DNA from: Chitinivibrio alkaliphilus ACht1
GTDB lineage: Bacteria; Fibrobacterota; Chitinivibrionia; Chitinivibrionales; Chitinivibrionaceae
Direction of reading: 5' to 3'
Assembly (NCBI RefSeq): GCF_000474745.1
Contig: NZ_ASJR01000002.1
Location: 62,001-126,000 of the forward strand
Length of the DNA: 64,000 nt
Below the pieces are notes generated by a model that did not search any database, was not told the DNA's origin, and saw nothing but the letters and a program-made list of their open reading frames with translations. The translations under genes and the position numbers were made by a program. Positions 52,974-60,994 of this stretch are shown here, piece after piece (position 1 is the first letter of the stretch; the number at the start of each line of letters is the position of its first letter).

Positions 52974-53549
52974 TGTGATACCATGTAGAAGTTTCCAGTT
53001 AAAATTCGGTCCGGGGTCCTTCTTTTCATCTGGGCGGATACCCATTTTTATGGCTCGGCTTCCTGCAATGTCTTCATGGCCGAGTATCTTTTGAATGGAG
53101 TGGCGCGAACAGATATCTTTTATAAGTGGCACAAGGCTGTTGTATTGAGCGGGGGTGAACGGTTTTCCTGGTTCTCCTCCTACCAGCTCAATACCAATAC
53201 TAAAGGCATTTACCCCGTGCCGATTGTCTGGCGGAGGCATGATTGATTTTCCACAATGCCACGCTTTTTTCTCTTCCGGTACTAAGGCATGGCACACACC
53301 GTTGCGGAGTATGAGATAGTGTGCGCTCACCTCATACTCAAGAAAGAGGGATAGAATTTCTTCTCGGTCGTGGGGGCTTGTTTTTGTCCGTTCTATGGCA
53401 CTAATGGCATGTATCACAAGGGTATCAATGGCCGTGCCCCGTTCTTCCCAAAGTGCATTTATACCTTTTTGTTGCAGGACTTCTCCCAAGGAGGTATTTT
53501 TGTATGGATAGGATGAATCTTTCGATAAATAGGTTGGAATACAATGCAT
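52935..53549 (-). CDS. ampD: N-acetylmuramoyl-L-alanine amidase, AmpD type
   Basis: 204 residues, amidase_2 family, no signal peptide, so probably the cytoplasmic recycling amidase that trims anhydro-muropeptides. Motifs: LVIHAIS (first zinc His), VSAHYLILRNG, WHCGKS, FSIGIELVGG, ILGHEDIAGSR and DPGPNFNWKLL (second His and Asp). Metal ligands appear complete. An N-terminal extension (residues 1-40) is unusual. Its ATG shares the hexamer ATGCAT with the start of the divergent SDR gene. GGGAG lies six bases upstream. The 3' end overlaps the cyclase by 39 bases. Confidence 0.92.
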   Translation of the reverse strand: MHCIPTYLSKDSSYPYKNTSLGEVLQQKGINALWEERGTAIDTLVIHAISAIERTKTSPHDREEILSLFLEYEVSAHYLILRNGVCHALVPEEKKAWHCGKSIMPPPDNRHGVNAFSIGIELVGGEPGKPFTPAQYNSLVPLIKDICSRHSIQKILGHEDIAGSRAIKMGIRPDEKKDPGPNFNWKLLHGITSLLSQREDSIPL

Positions 53550-54266
53550 GAATCACTCCCGGAAAAGCAGACTGTCTTAGTTACCGGAGCAGGGCGGCGC
53601 CTCGGATTTTATGCAACCACGGCTCTTTTAAAAAAAGGGTATCGTGTTATTGCAAATTATCGTACCACCTCGCAACAGCTTTTTGCATGGCTACAGGACC
53701 ATCCCGAATATACATCATTTCTGATTCCGTGTCAGGCAGACCTCCAAAACGAATTTGATTGTATCTTAGATGCTGTAGATTCCTATGCCACTTCTCTCGT
53801 TGGATGTATTCATTCTGCTTCTCAATTTTATCCTGCCTCACTTTTTGATGAGGATTCTTTTGAATCGTTATATGATATTCACTGTCGTATCTCGATTAGA
53901 CTGGGAAAATTACTGTATACGAAAACTGCTTCTCCCACATTTTTGATTCCCATGATCGATGCGCAGATAGAAGGTTTGAACCAGACTTATCAAGCCTATC
54001 GTGTGAGTAAGCTCTTTTTAAAAGAACTTATCCGCCAGCTTGCCTATACCGGTGCACCTCGAGTGCGAGTAAATGGACTTTCTCCCGGAACAATACTTCC
54101 GCCTCTCCATGAATCGAGAGAAAGTTTTTCCGGAGCACAGAAAAAGGAGCTCATTCCTCGTTCTGCCACAGTGGAAGAGTTTCTCAATGCTCTCTTTTAT
54201 CTTATTACAGCAGAATCAGTTACGGGGCAAATTCTTCATGTTGATGGAGGTTCTCATTGTCTATAA
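53544..54266 (+). CDS. SDR of the pteridine reductase (FolM) type
   Basis: 240 residues. The cofactor motif is VTGAGRRLGFYATTALLKKGYRVIANYR; the Arg-Arg pair is the form seen in pteridine reductases and FolM. The catalytic Tyr and Lys are in YQAYRVSKLF, and the C-terminus has RVRVNGLSPGTILPP and GQILHVDGGSH. It may reduce dihydropteridines. No folate genes are adjacent. Its start overlaps the ampD start; a weak GGA precedes it. Its end overlaps the methyltransferase start. Confidence 0.82.
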   Translation: MHESLPEKQTVLVTGAGRRLGFYATTALLKKGYRVIANYRTTSQQLFAWLQDHPEYTSFLIPCQADLQNEFDCILDAVDSYATSLVGCIHSASQFYPASLFDEDSFESLYDIHCRISIRLGKLLYTKTASPTFLIPMIDAQIEGLNQTYQAYRVSKLFLKELIRQLAYTGAPRVRVNGLSPGTILPPLHESRESFSGAQKKELIPRSATVEEFLNALFYLITAESVTGQILHVDGGSHCL

Positions 54267-55000
54267 AACCACGTCCCTTGAAATGGTATGCACGTTTGCA
54301 GCAGGGGAAGTATCGGCGTGCAGAGGGGGTGTTCCTTGCTGAAGGAGCGCGAGTTGTTCGACAATTAATAGATGCTGGTTGTGTTCCCGAAGAGATTTTG
54401 TATACAGAAGGAGCGGGAGATATTCCTTTGTTACAGGAGTGTGGGCGTAATCTTTCTCAATCGCAAATGAGCAAGATTGCTACGACTGCAACGCCGCCGC
54501 GAGTAATGGCTGTTTTTTCTGCGGGGAGTACTTATACTGCAACGTTGCCTGAAACTCCGGGGAATCGTATTCTTTATATGGAAGATGTTCAGGATCCGGG
54601 TAATGTGGGAACGCTTATTCGGAGTGCTGCTGCGTTCGGATTCTCAGGGGTGATATTAACTGATGGCGGGGCTGACCCTCTTTCAACAAAGGTTGTTCGG
54701 TCTGCCGCGGGGGCATTGGGATCTCTTTGGATCCGACGTTCTTCTCATACCCAAGAACAAATAGAGACCCTGCGCCGTGGTGGATATCATCATGTGGTCC
54801 TTGACTTTCATGGGGAAGCAGCTCCATCACTGCAAACCCCCTGTGTGGTCTCTGTTGGGAATGAAGGACAGGGTGTTTCCCCAGGATTGCGAAAAAGTGC
54901 AGATACTGTATATACTATCCCCTACGAATCAGATCGGGTTGAGTCGCTTAATGCCGCAGTTGCCACCTCGATACTTATGAATAAATTATACGAGTTATAA
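54257..55000 (+). CDS. SpoU/TrmH-family RNA 2'-O-methyltransferase
   Basis: 247 residues. N-terminal RNA-binding part (KWYARLQQGKYRRAEGVFLAEGARVVRQLIDAG). The C-terminal SPOUT fold has motif 1 ILYMEDVQDPGNVGTLIRSAAAFG, motif 2 VSVGNEGQGVSP and motif 3 PYESDRVESLNAAVATSIL. It methylates a ribose in rRNA or tRNA. The start is TTG: GGAGG lies six bases before 54257 and no ATG fits. It overlaps the stop of the SDR gene. Confidence 0.93.
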   Translation: MSIKPRPLKWYARLQQGKYRRAEGVFLAEGARVVRQLIDAGCVPEEILYTEGAGDIPLLQECGRNLSQSQMSKIATTATPPRVMAVFSAGSTYTATLPETPGNRILYMEDVQDPGNVGTLIRSAAAFGFSGVILTDGGADPLSTKVVRSAAGALGSLWIRRSSHTQEQIETLRRGGYHHVVLDFHGEAAPSLQTPCVVSVGNEGQGVSPGLRKSADTVYTIPYESDRVESLNAAVATSILMNKLYEL

Positions 55001-55056
55001 AAAAATTGGAAGATATAATATATTAATTATATACTTGCAGAAAAAAAGGCAGGTCC

Positions 55057-55449
55057 ATGAGAACCTTAATAATTGAAGATGATTTCAGCTCTCGCATTCT
55101 TATGCACAAAATGCTTTCACCCTATGGGGAGGTTCATGTTGCGGAGAATGGCCGTGAGGCCCTCGGTATTCTTAAAGATATACATGTTCCCAGCGACTGG
55201 TATGATCTTATCTGCCTTGACATTATGATGCCTGAAATGGATGGCCATACAACCCTTGAAAATATCCGTAGTCTTGAGGATTCTCTTTCCTTGCGTCCTG
55301 GTGATCGTGCAAAAATTATTATGACCACAGCCCTCTCAGATAGTGAGAGCGTGGTTGGGGCGTTTAAAAAGAATTGTGATTCTTACATTGTCAAACCAGT
55401 TGAACGAGCAAAGCTATTAAAGCAGCTTCGCAAGCTCTCCCTACTCTAA
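55057..55449 (+). CDS. CheY-like response regulator
   Basis: 130 residues, receiver only. The acidic pair is LIIEDDFSS, the phospho-acceptor Asp55 sits in LICLDIMMPEMDG, Thr is in IIMTTALS and Lys in YIVKPVE, so all phosphorylation residues are intact. No output domain, so it works by protein contact, as in chemotaxis or relays. It precedes the DUF4914-like gene by about 125 bases; a hybrid kinase lies further downstream. Confidence 0.92.
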   Translation: MRTLIIEDDFSSRILMHKMLSPYGEVHVAENGREALGILKDIHVPSDWYDLICLDIMMPEMDGHTTLENIRSLEDSLSLRPGDRAKIIMTTALSDSESVVGAFKKNCDSYIVKPVERAKLLKQLRKLSLL

Positions 55450-55574
55450 TTTTAACAATTCTGTCGGTAGTTTCAGAGTGTATATTTCGAAAAAAAACGT
55501 CATCATGCTCCTGACGCTTAGTATATTCAATTTGTATAAATTCATATATTAGTATTTTTATTGGAGGTTTCTAA

Positions 55575-57470
55575 ATGGCCCTATCAGCCTTACCCCCGCA
55601 CGTTAAGGTCAAGGATGAAGTTCGCGATATCCTTGAGAATTGCAAAAGCGTAACTTATGCTGTAAATACGAAAGAACTGGTTGAACTTGCCACAAGAGAC
55701 GCCCGTGAAGACGGGTGGCACTATGTGGAGTATGATGTTCCTGGGAAAGGGCGTGTTCTTGAGGCGAAAGCATGTCAGGTGAAAAACGGTGTTTCTGCAA
55801 ACTACGTTGACCCGTACATGCGTCGTCGTGACCCCAATGCCATGGTTATTGCAGATACTCTTCCTACCGATAAAGTGACGCATCAGGAGCGTTTTAATAC
55901 TGACTTTTCTTCTATCCGTACCGAAACTTTTGAATGGCTTAAGCAACAAGATCTTGCAGTATTCTTCTTTCATTCCGGTGTGAAAGAGTGTGGATATCCT
56001 TCCATGGTGATAGCACCAGCAAATGCGGGTTTTTTCGCCCTTGGTCTGTCACAGCTCCAGGGAATTATTGATATCGAAAAAGAAACAGATGAGTTTGATA
56101 TTCGGGGCATTCTCTTTATTGCTCCTCCTTTTCGTCACACCCATTACGATGGAAAGCAGGTTGTCGTTCACAATCGCTCTGAGGTATACCATGAAATTTT
56201 TAGCTTTAATCTCTATCCAGGGCCAAGTGCTAAAAAAGGTGTCTACTCGATTCTTCTTCACTTTGGACAGCTTGAAAACTGGCTGACAGCCCATGCATCT
56301 TCTGTTCGGGTTTCAACGCCCTATGGCAATAAAACGGTAGTTATGCATGAAGGTGCTTCCGGTGGTGGAAAAAGCGAGATGCTGGAGCACATTCATCGTA
56401 ACCATGATGGAAGTATTATCTTTGGAACAAATAGTGTGACCGGTGAGCGGAAGAAAGTTGTTCTGCCAGAAGTGTGTTCTCTTGAACCAAATACCGATGA
56501 TATGACACTCTGCCTAAACCATCATCAAAAAAATGACGGTAAGTTATATATTACTGATGCTGAATCAGGCTGGTTTATCCGTACAGATCATATTACTCAT
56601 TACGGGTGTGATCCCGATATTGAGGCTATGACAATCTCTCCCAAAGAACCTCTCTTATTCCTTAATATTGATGCTCAACCCAATGGAACAGCCCTTGTAT
56701 GGGATCATATCGAGGATGAGCCGGGAAAAAAATGCCCCAATCCTCGGTACGTGTATCCTCGTCATTTGTCAGACTCCGTTGTAAAAGAACCTGTTGCTGT
56801 TGACGTAAGAAGCTTTGGCCTTCGTGCTCCTGTATGTACAAAAGATTTTCCAACCTATGGTATTGTTGGGCTCTTTCATGTGCTTCCGCCGGCTATTGCA
56901 TGGTTATGGCGCCTTGTTGCGCCACGTGGATTCGGTAACCCCAGTATTGTCGATGAAGCAGGTATGCAATCTGAGGGCGTCGGTTCATTTTGGCCCTTTG
57001 TTACGGGGAAACGAGTACGTTATGCAAACCTTCTCCTTGATCAGGTAAAGGCATATACGAAAACAAAGTATGTTCTTATTCCGAACCAGCATATTGGAGC
57101 GTGGGAAGTTAAATTTAACTCTGAATGGATTTCCCGTGAGTACCTTGCTCGTCGCAGTGGTAGTGCTATTACACGTGATGAGGTTGTTCCTTCACGGTGC
57201 CCCCTTCTTGGGTATAGCATGAAAGAAGTAAATCTTGAAGGACAAACTTTCGGCAAAGAGTTGCTTCGTGTAGAAACACAGCCGGAAGTTGGTGAGGCTG
57301 CGTATGATATCGGTGCGGAGAAACTGGTGAATTTTTTCAAAGAGCAGCTTGAATTGTATCGTCACGAAGATGCTCTTGACCCTCTTGGAAAGAAAATTAT
57401 TGAGGCGGTTTTTCAAGATGCTTCCGTTGCTGAATATGATGCTCTTATGGACGGTGCATGTCTTGAGTAG
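55575..57470 (+). CDS. DUF4914-like P-loop protein (PEP carboxykinase-related)
   Basis: 631 residues. Near residues 260-268 is a P-loop, EGASGGGKSEM, in a context (VVMHEGASGGGKSEMLEHIHR, then LFLNIDAQPNG) reminiscent of PEP carboxykinases. The length and the start (VRDILENCKSVTYAV) do not match the enzyme itself. From memory it matches the DUF4914 family, a little-studied group related to PEPCK. The N-terminal 250 residues contain FHSGVKECGYPSMV and RHTHYDGKQVVVHNR; the C-terminal part has YPRHLSDSVVKEP. Its function is unknown. GGAGG precedes the start and a strong terminator follows. Confidence 0.75.
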   Translation: MALSALPPHVKVKDEVRDILENCKSVTYAVNTKELVELATRDAREDGWHYVEYDVPGKGRVLEAKACQVKNGVSANYVDPYMRRRDPNAMVIADTLPTDKVTHQERFNTDFSSIRTETFEWLKQQDLAVFFFHSGVKECGYPSMVIAPANAGFFALGLSQLQGIIDIEKETDEFDIRGILFIAPPFRHTHYDGKQVVVHNRSEVYHEIFSFNLYPGPSAKKGVYSILLHFGQLENWLTAHASSVRVSTPYGNKTVVMHEGASGGGKSEMLEHIHRNHDGSIIFGTNSVTGERKKVVLPEVCSLEPNTDDMTLCLNHHQKNDGKLYITDAESGWFIRTDHITHYGCDPDIEAMTISPKEPLLFLNIDAQPNGTALVWDHIEDEPGKKCPNPRYVYPRHLSDSVVKEPVAVDVRSFGLRAPVCTKDFPTYGIVGLFHVLPPAIAWLWRLVAPRGFGNPSIVDEAGMQSEGVGSFWPFVTGKRVRYANLLLDQVKAYTKTKYVLIPNQHIGAWEVKFNSEWISREYLARRSGSAITRDEVVPSRCPLLGYSMKEVNLEGQTFGKELLRVETQPEVGEAAYDIGAEKLVNFFKEQLELYRHEDALDPLGKKIIEAVFQDASVAEYDALMDGACLE

Positions 57471-57494
57471 TCTTTCGAGTACGACATCTCTACA

Positions 57495-57531
57495 GGGCAG
57501 CCTGCAAATGCAGGGTGCCCGTCATTTTTTT
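57495..57531 (+). terminator. Rho-independent terminator after the DUF4914-like gene
   Basis: An 11-pair stem (GGGCA-g-CCTGCA against TGCAGG-g-TGCCC, one G-G mismatch, 2-base loop) begins 24 bases after the stop codon and is followed by GTCA and seven T. It ends the DUF4914 transcript before the hybrid kinase gene. Confidence 0.88.
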
Positions 57532-57571
57532 CAGAATGCTTTGTTTTTCATGATTTCAAAAGGATGCAAAT

Positions 57572-59008
57572 ATGCATACTCATGAGGCACATACAAGTGA
57601 TGACAGTACGGCGCAGTTAGCTTTTTTATCAAATATCGGTCATGAGCTTCGTACTCCCATGAATTCAATTCTTGGATTTATACAGCTTGTCTTGCGTGAT
57701 GAGCGTCTTTCTTCCGATTTGGGTGGATATCTGGAACAGGCACAAGATTCTGCGGATAAACTGCTCCATATGATCGATACCCTTCTTGATTTATCAAAGC
57801 TGCAGGCCCGTGTGGTTACACTGGAAAATCGTCCCCTTGATATTAATTATATTATTGAAACCGTTCGCAATAGTTACGAGGGCTATGGAGGTGATGAAGT
57901 TGTTCTCCAGGTGATAAAAAATAACTATGATCGTTTCTTTTTGGGTGATGCTGTGCGGATAGAACAGATTGTGAGCGAAATAGTGGGGAATGCCTTTAAA
58001 TTTACGCCGAAAGGCGCAATTACGGTATATCTAGAAAGTAGAGATCACCCTGAAAAAAAAGGATGGTCCTATCTCACTATCAATGTGAATGATACAGGGA
58101 TTGGGGTCCGTGAAAAGGATATGGCCTTAATATTCAAACCCTTTTCTCAGGTGGATAACTCTTCTACACGGCGTTTTGGCGGTATCGGGAGCGGCCTGAG
58201 TATTGTTTCAGAACTCCTTTCTCTCATGGATGGTTCCATACGCTTTTCCAGCGAGTATGAAGAGGGGAGCGCTGTCTCTATCCAGATACCCCTTGAAAAA
58301 AGTGATGCCTCACAGATTGAACAGCATGAATCAGAAGTTCTTTCAGCAATACACGCAGAATCGAGTCGATCGTATAAAATTCTCGTGGTTGATGATGTAT
58401 CCTTGAATCTTGAACTAGCCCGTGCTAATCTTGAGAAATTTGGTCATACAATACTCTTAGCACAAAGCGGGATAGAAGCAATTGAGCTGTATGAAAATCA
58501 TGTGCCTGAGCTTATTTTCATGGACTTACATATGCCTTTAATGAATGGAGCGGAGACGGTTCGTTATCTCCATGATATTGCAGAAGATAAAAGGACGAGT
58601 CCTTTTATTATCGCCATGACTGCAAGTATCATTAAAGAAGAGTATGCAGATTTGACAAATCAGGGGTTTGATTACGTGATTTCTAAACCGTTGGACTATC
58701 CAAAACTTGTGCGAAAGCTGGAAACAATATTACCCGGTGAGTTGTCGGGGCTTTCTCAAGAGAAATTACATGATCGTTCTCATGCAGAGTCAAAAGTGTC
58801 GGAATATCTTCATCATGATCGTCGAACTTTGGAACGGCTCATTCAAAAGCAATTTGAATCATATAATCCTGATGAAATACTTCCATATCTGTCAGCGTTG
58901 GCACAAAAAATGCCTGAATGTAATTTTTCTCTGGTAAAAAAGGCGTTACGTGTGTATAATTTCGACGAAGCCTATGAACTATATCGTCAAGAAATCGGGA
59001 AAAAATAG
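57572..59008 (+). CDS. Hybrid histidine kinase with receiver and C-terminal helical domain
   Basis: 478 residues, soluble, with no sensor domain: HisKA begins at residue 20 with phospho-acceptor His24 (IGHELRTPMNSILGFIQLVL). HATPase_c follows (SEIVGNAFKFTPKG, NDTGIGV, FKPFSQVDNSSTRRFGGIGSGLSIV). A receiver with intact Asp318 (LIFMDLHMPLMNG) and Lys (YVISKPLD) comes next, then a helical tail. The tail lacks an obvious HPt His motif. AAGGA precedes the start. It is nine bases from the HD-GYP regulator, its likely partner. Confidence 0.92.
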   Translation: MHTHEAHTSDDSTAQLAFLSNIGHELRTPMNSILGFIQLVLRDERLSSDLGGYLEQAQDSADKLLHMIDTLLDLSKLQARVVTLENRPLDINYIIETVRNSYEGYGGDEVVLQVIKNNYDRFFLGDAVRIEQIVSEIVGNAFKFTPKGAITVYLESRDHPEKKGWSYLTINVNDTGIGVREKDMALIFKPFSQVDNSSTRRFGGIGSGLSIVSELLSLMDGSIRFSSEYEEGSAVSIQIPLEKSDASQIEQHESEVLSAIHAESSRSYKILVVDDVSLNLELARANLEKFGHTILLAQSGIEAIELYENHVPELIFMDLHMPLMNGAETVRYLHDIAEDKRTSPFIIAMTASIIKEEYADLTNQGFDYVISKPLDYPKLVRKLETILPGELSGLSQEKLHDRSHAESKVSEYLHHDRRTLERLIQKQFESYNPDEILPYLSALAQKMPECNFSLVKKALRVYNFDEAYELYRQEIGKK

Positions 59009-59016
59009 GGTGGTAT

Positions 59017-60090
59017 ATGTATAAAATTTTAGTAGTTGACGATGAACCGGCAAATCTGAATCTTATTCAAAATATGTTGCGGGATGAGTATCGTCTCTCC
59101 TTTGCGACGTCCGGGAAAAAAGCCTTAGATATTGCTCGAAAAATCAAGCCTGATTTAATCCTATTAGATGTTATGATGCCCGATCTCAATGGCTATGAGA
59201 CGTGTAAGCGCCTTAAAGCGTCGGAGAGTACGGCAAAGATACCGGTTATCTTCTTGACAGCCTTGAAAGATTCTGATAGCGAGATACAAGGTTTTGAGGC
59301 TGGGGCGGTCGATTTTATCAAAAAGCCCATTACATCCCGTATTTTGGTTGAGAAACGAATAAAAACCCATATTATGCTGTATAATCAGCAGCTCAAATGC
59401 GAGAAAGCAATACGCGAGAGAACACGAGAATTGAATATCAGCAACAAAGCTGCCGTGGCCATGCTTGCAAATGCCGGGCATTATAACGATACTGATACGG
59501 GGGTGCATGTTTGGCGGATGGGTGCATACTCCAGTGCAATAGCTCGTGCCTCCGGTTGGGATATTGATGATGCAAATATCCTCGAATTGGCTGCGTCCAT
59601 GCATGATACCGGAAAGATTGGTATTTCCGACACAATTATTCGTAAGCCTGCGCGACTTTCCACGGATGAGTTTGCGGTTATGAAAGAGCATGCCACCATT
59701 GGATATGATATTTTGCATGTAAAACGAGCTCAGTCAAAACTCTTTGCTATGGCAGCGGATATTGCTATCAGTCATCATGAGAAGTGGGATGGGAGTGGCT
59801 ATCCACGAGGACTTTCGGGAGAAGATATTCCTGAATCTGCTCGTATTGCAGCTATTGCAGATGTCTTTGATGCCCTCACAATGAAACGTCCCTATAAAGA
59901 TGCATGGCCTCTTGATAAGGCCTTTGATCTGATCAAACATGATCGAGGAACACATTTTGATCCCCGTCTCGTTGATATCTTTTTCTCTATCAAAGATGAA
60001 ATTCTTACTATAAAAGTTGAATGGGATGATAAGGAGCGGGATGAACAGTATGAATGGTTCTTTGATGAGCTGAACAAGATAAGTTCTTAA
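59017..60090 (+). CDS. HD-GYP response regulator (RpfG-like)
   Basis: 357 residues. An intact receiver with Asp51 (LILLDVMMPDLNGYE) and Lys (VDFIKKPI) is joined by a coiled coil to an HD-GYP domain. His196-Asp197 sit in LAASMHDTGKIGISDTII, and HHEKWDGSGYPRGL carries the GYP motif, followed by ARIAAIADVFDALT. HD-GYP proteins cleave cyclic di-GMP. With the hybrid kinase next to it, it forms a two-component pair that lowers c-di-GMP on signal. Its stop codon overlaps the convergent WbuC-type gene. Confidence 0.95.
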   Translation: MYKILVVDDEPANLNLIQNMLRDEYRLSFATSGKKALDIARKIKPDLILLDVMMPDLNGYETCKRLKASESTAKIPVIFLTALKDSDSEIQGFEAGAVDFIKKPITSRILVEKRIKTHIMLYNQQLKCEKAIRERTRELNISNKAAVAMLANAGHYNDTDTGVHVWRMGAYSSAIARASGWDIDDANILELAASMHDTGKIGISDTIIRKPARLSTDEFAVMKEHATIGYDILHVKRAQSKLFAMAADIAISHHEKWDGSGYPRGLSGEDIPESARIAAIADVFDALTMKRPYKDAWPLDKAFDLIKHDRGTHFDPRLVDIFFSIKDEILTIKVEWDDKERDEQYEWFFDELNKISS

Positions 60091-60590
60091 TACGAATCTC
60101 CAATTGTGGCAGTCTTGAGCCACTGCAGAAACTTTTTTGCCTGGGGAGACTCTTCTGATGGAGCCCACGCACATTGGTCTGCGCGCGTCTTAGGAGTGTA
60201 TGGTCCTGGTTTTATCTCTAAAAGAATCGTATCATCTTCTTGGGCGTATACGGAGTGGGCAATTCCCGCTGGTATTTCACAAAAATAGGGCATCCTTTGG
60301 GAGCGAAGCGATATGCGTTGAGATATTGTACTGGTTTCATCGAAAAAAAGGAGCACCTCTGCAGCACCCCGACAGAGCGTAAAAAGTTCCCACGCCCCTG
60401 GGGATGTATGTGTATGCGGGGGAATATAACTATCCCGTTGCATAATATTGAGAAATCGCTGGGTGCTATCTTGCAAGGAGTCATGAATCTCGTAGTGGCT
60501 TCGCCGTCTATGAGAGTTTCGCGAATCGCGCAGGAGTCGTTCTTCTAATGCAGGGTGTATACCCTTAGGGAATATGTCGTTCATGCTCAT
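60087..60590 (-). CDS. WbuC-family cupin metalloprotein
   Basis: 167 residues. A cupin barrel with ligand motifs YIPPHTHTSPGAWELFTLCRG and FCEIPAGIAHSVYAQED. The N-terminal helical part (HDSLQDSTQRFLNIMQRD) and HxH spacing match the WbuC family, which is found with O-antigen and exopolysaccharide genes. Start 60590 (ATG) or 60584; both lie inside the end of fxsA, so the pair is coupled. Convergent with the HD-GYP gene, sharing stop-codon bases. Confidence 0.85.
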   Translation of the reverse strand: MSMNDIFPKGIHPALEERLLRDSRNSHRRRSHYEIHDSLQDSTQRFLNIMQRDSYIPPHTHTSPGAWELFTLCRGAAEVLLFFDETSTISQRISLRSQRMPYFCEIPAGIAHSVYAQEDDTILLEIKPGPYTPKTRADQCAWAPSEESPQAKKFLQWLKTATIGDSY

Positions 60591-60987
60591 CGGAAAGAAT
60601 GGTATAAAAAGTTCCCTTGGGATGCCCACGATGGTGCATAAATACTCCCTTGAGATAGGCTCGAAGCCCCTTTCTTCCCATGGGGGTTAAGAGCAGCAGT
60701 CCCAGAATATCTGTGAAGAGCCCTGGGATAAGTAGAATAACACCGGCGCAGAAAAGAATCAGTCCATCAATCATCTTTACCGCAGGAACTCGGCCTGCCT
60801 GTAGATCCCCTTGTATTTCTCCCAAAAGAGACAGCCCTTGTATGCGTGCCAGAAATGCACCAATGACACCTGTTCCCAGGATTATCGCAAGGGTTGGGAG
60901 AGCCCCAAAGTGGGCTCCCAGGGTTAATAAGGCATAGAGTTCAAAAAGCGGTATAAGTATAAATAACAGTAAGAGACGAAGTAACAT
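60565..60987 (-). CDS. fxsA: FxsA-like membrane protein
   Basis: 140 residues with three or four helices: LLRLLLLFILIPLFELYALLTLG, LPTLAIILGTGVIGAFLARIQGL, ILFCAGVILLIPGLFTDILGLLLLTP. The PGLFTDILGLLLLTP motif is the FxsA hallmark. The E. coli protein relieves phage exclusion when overproduced; its normal role is unknown. Start 60987 begins at the first hydrophobic segment with AGG upstream. It follows thiC by seven bases and overlaps the cupin gene. Confidence 0.85.
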   Translation of the reverse strand: MLLRLLLLFILIPLFELYALLTLGAHFGALPTLAIILGTGVIGAFLARIQGLSLLGEIQGDLQAGRVPAVKMIDGLILFCAGVILLIPGLFTDILGLLLLTPMGRKGLRAYLKGVFMHHRGHPKGTFYTILSDEHERHIP

Positions 60988-60994
60988 GAAAAAC

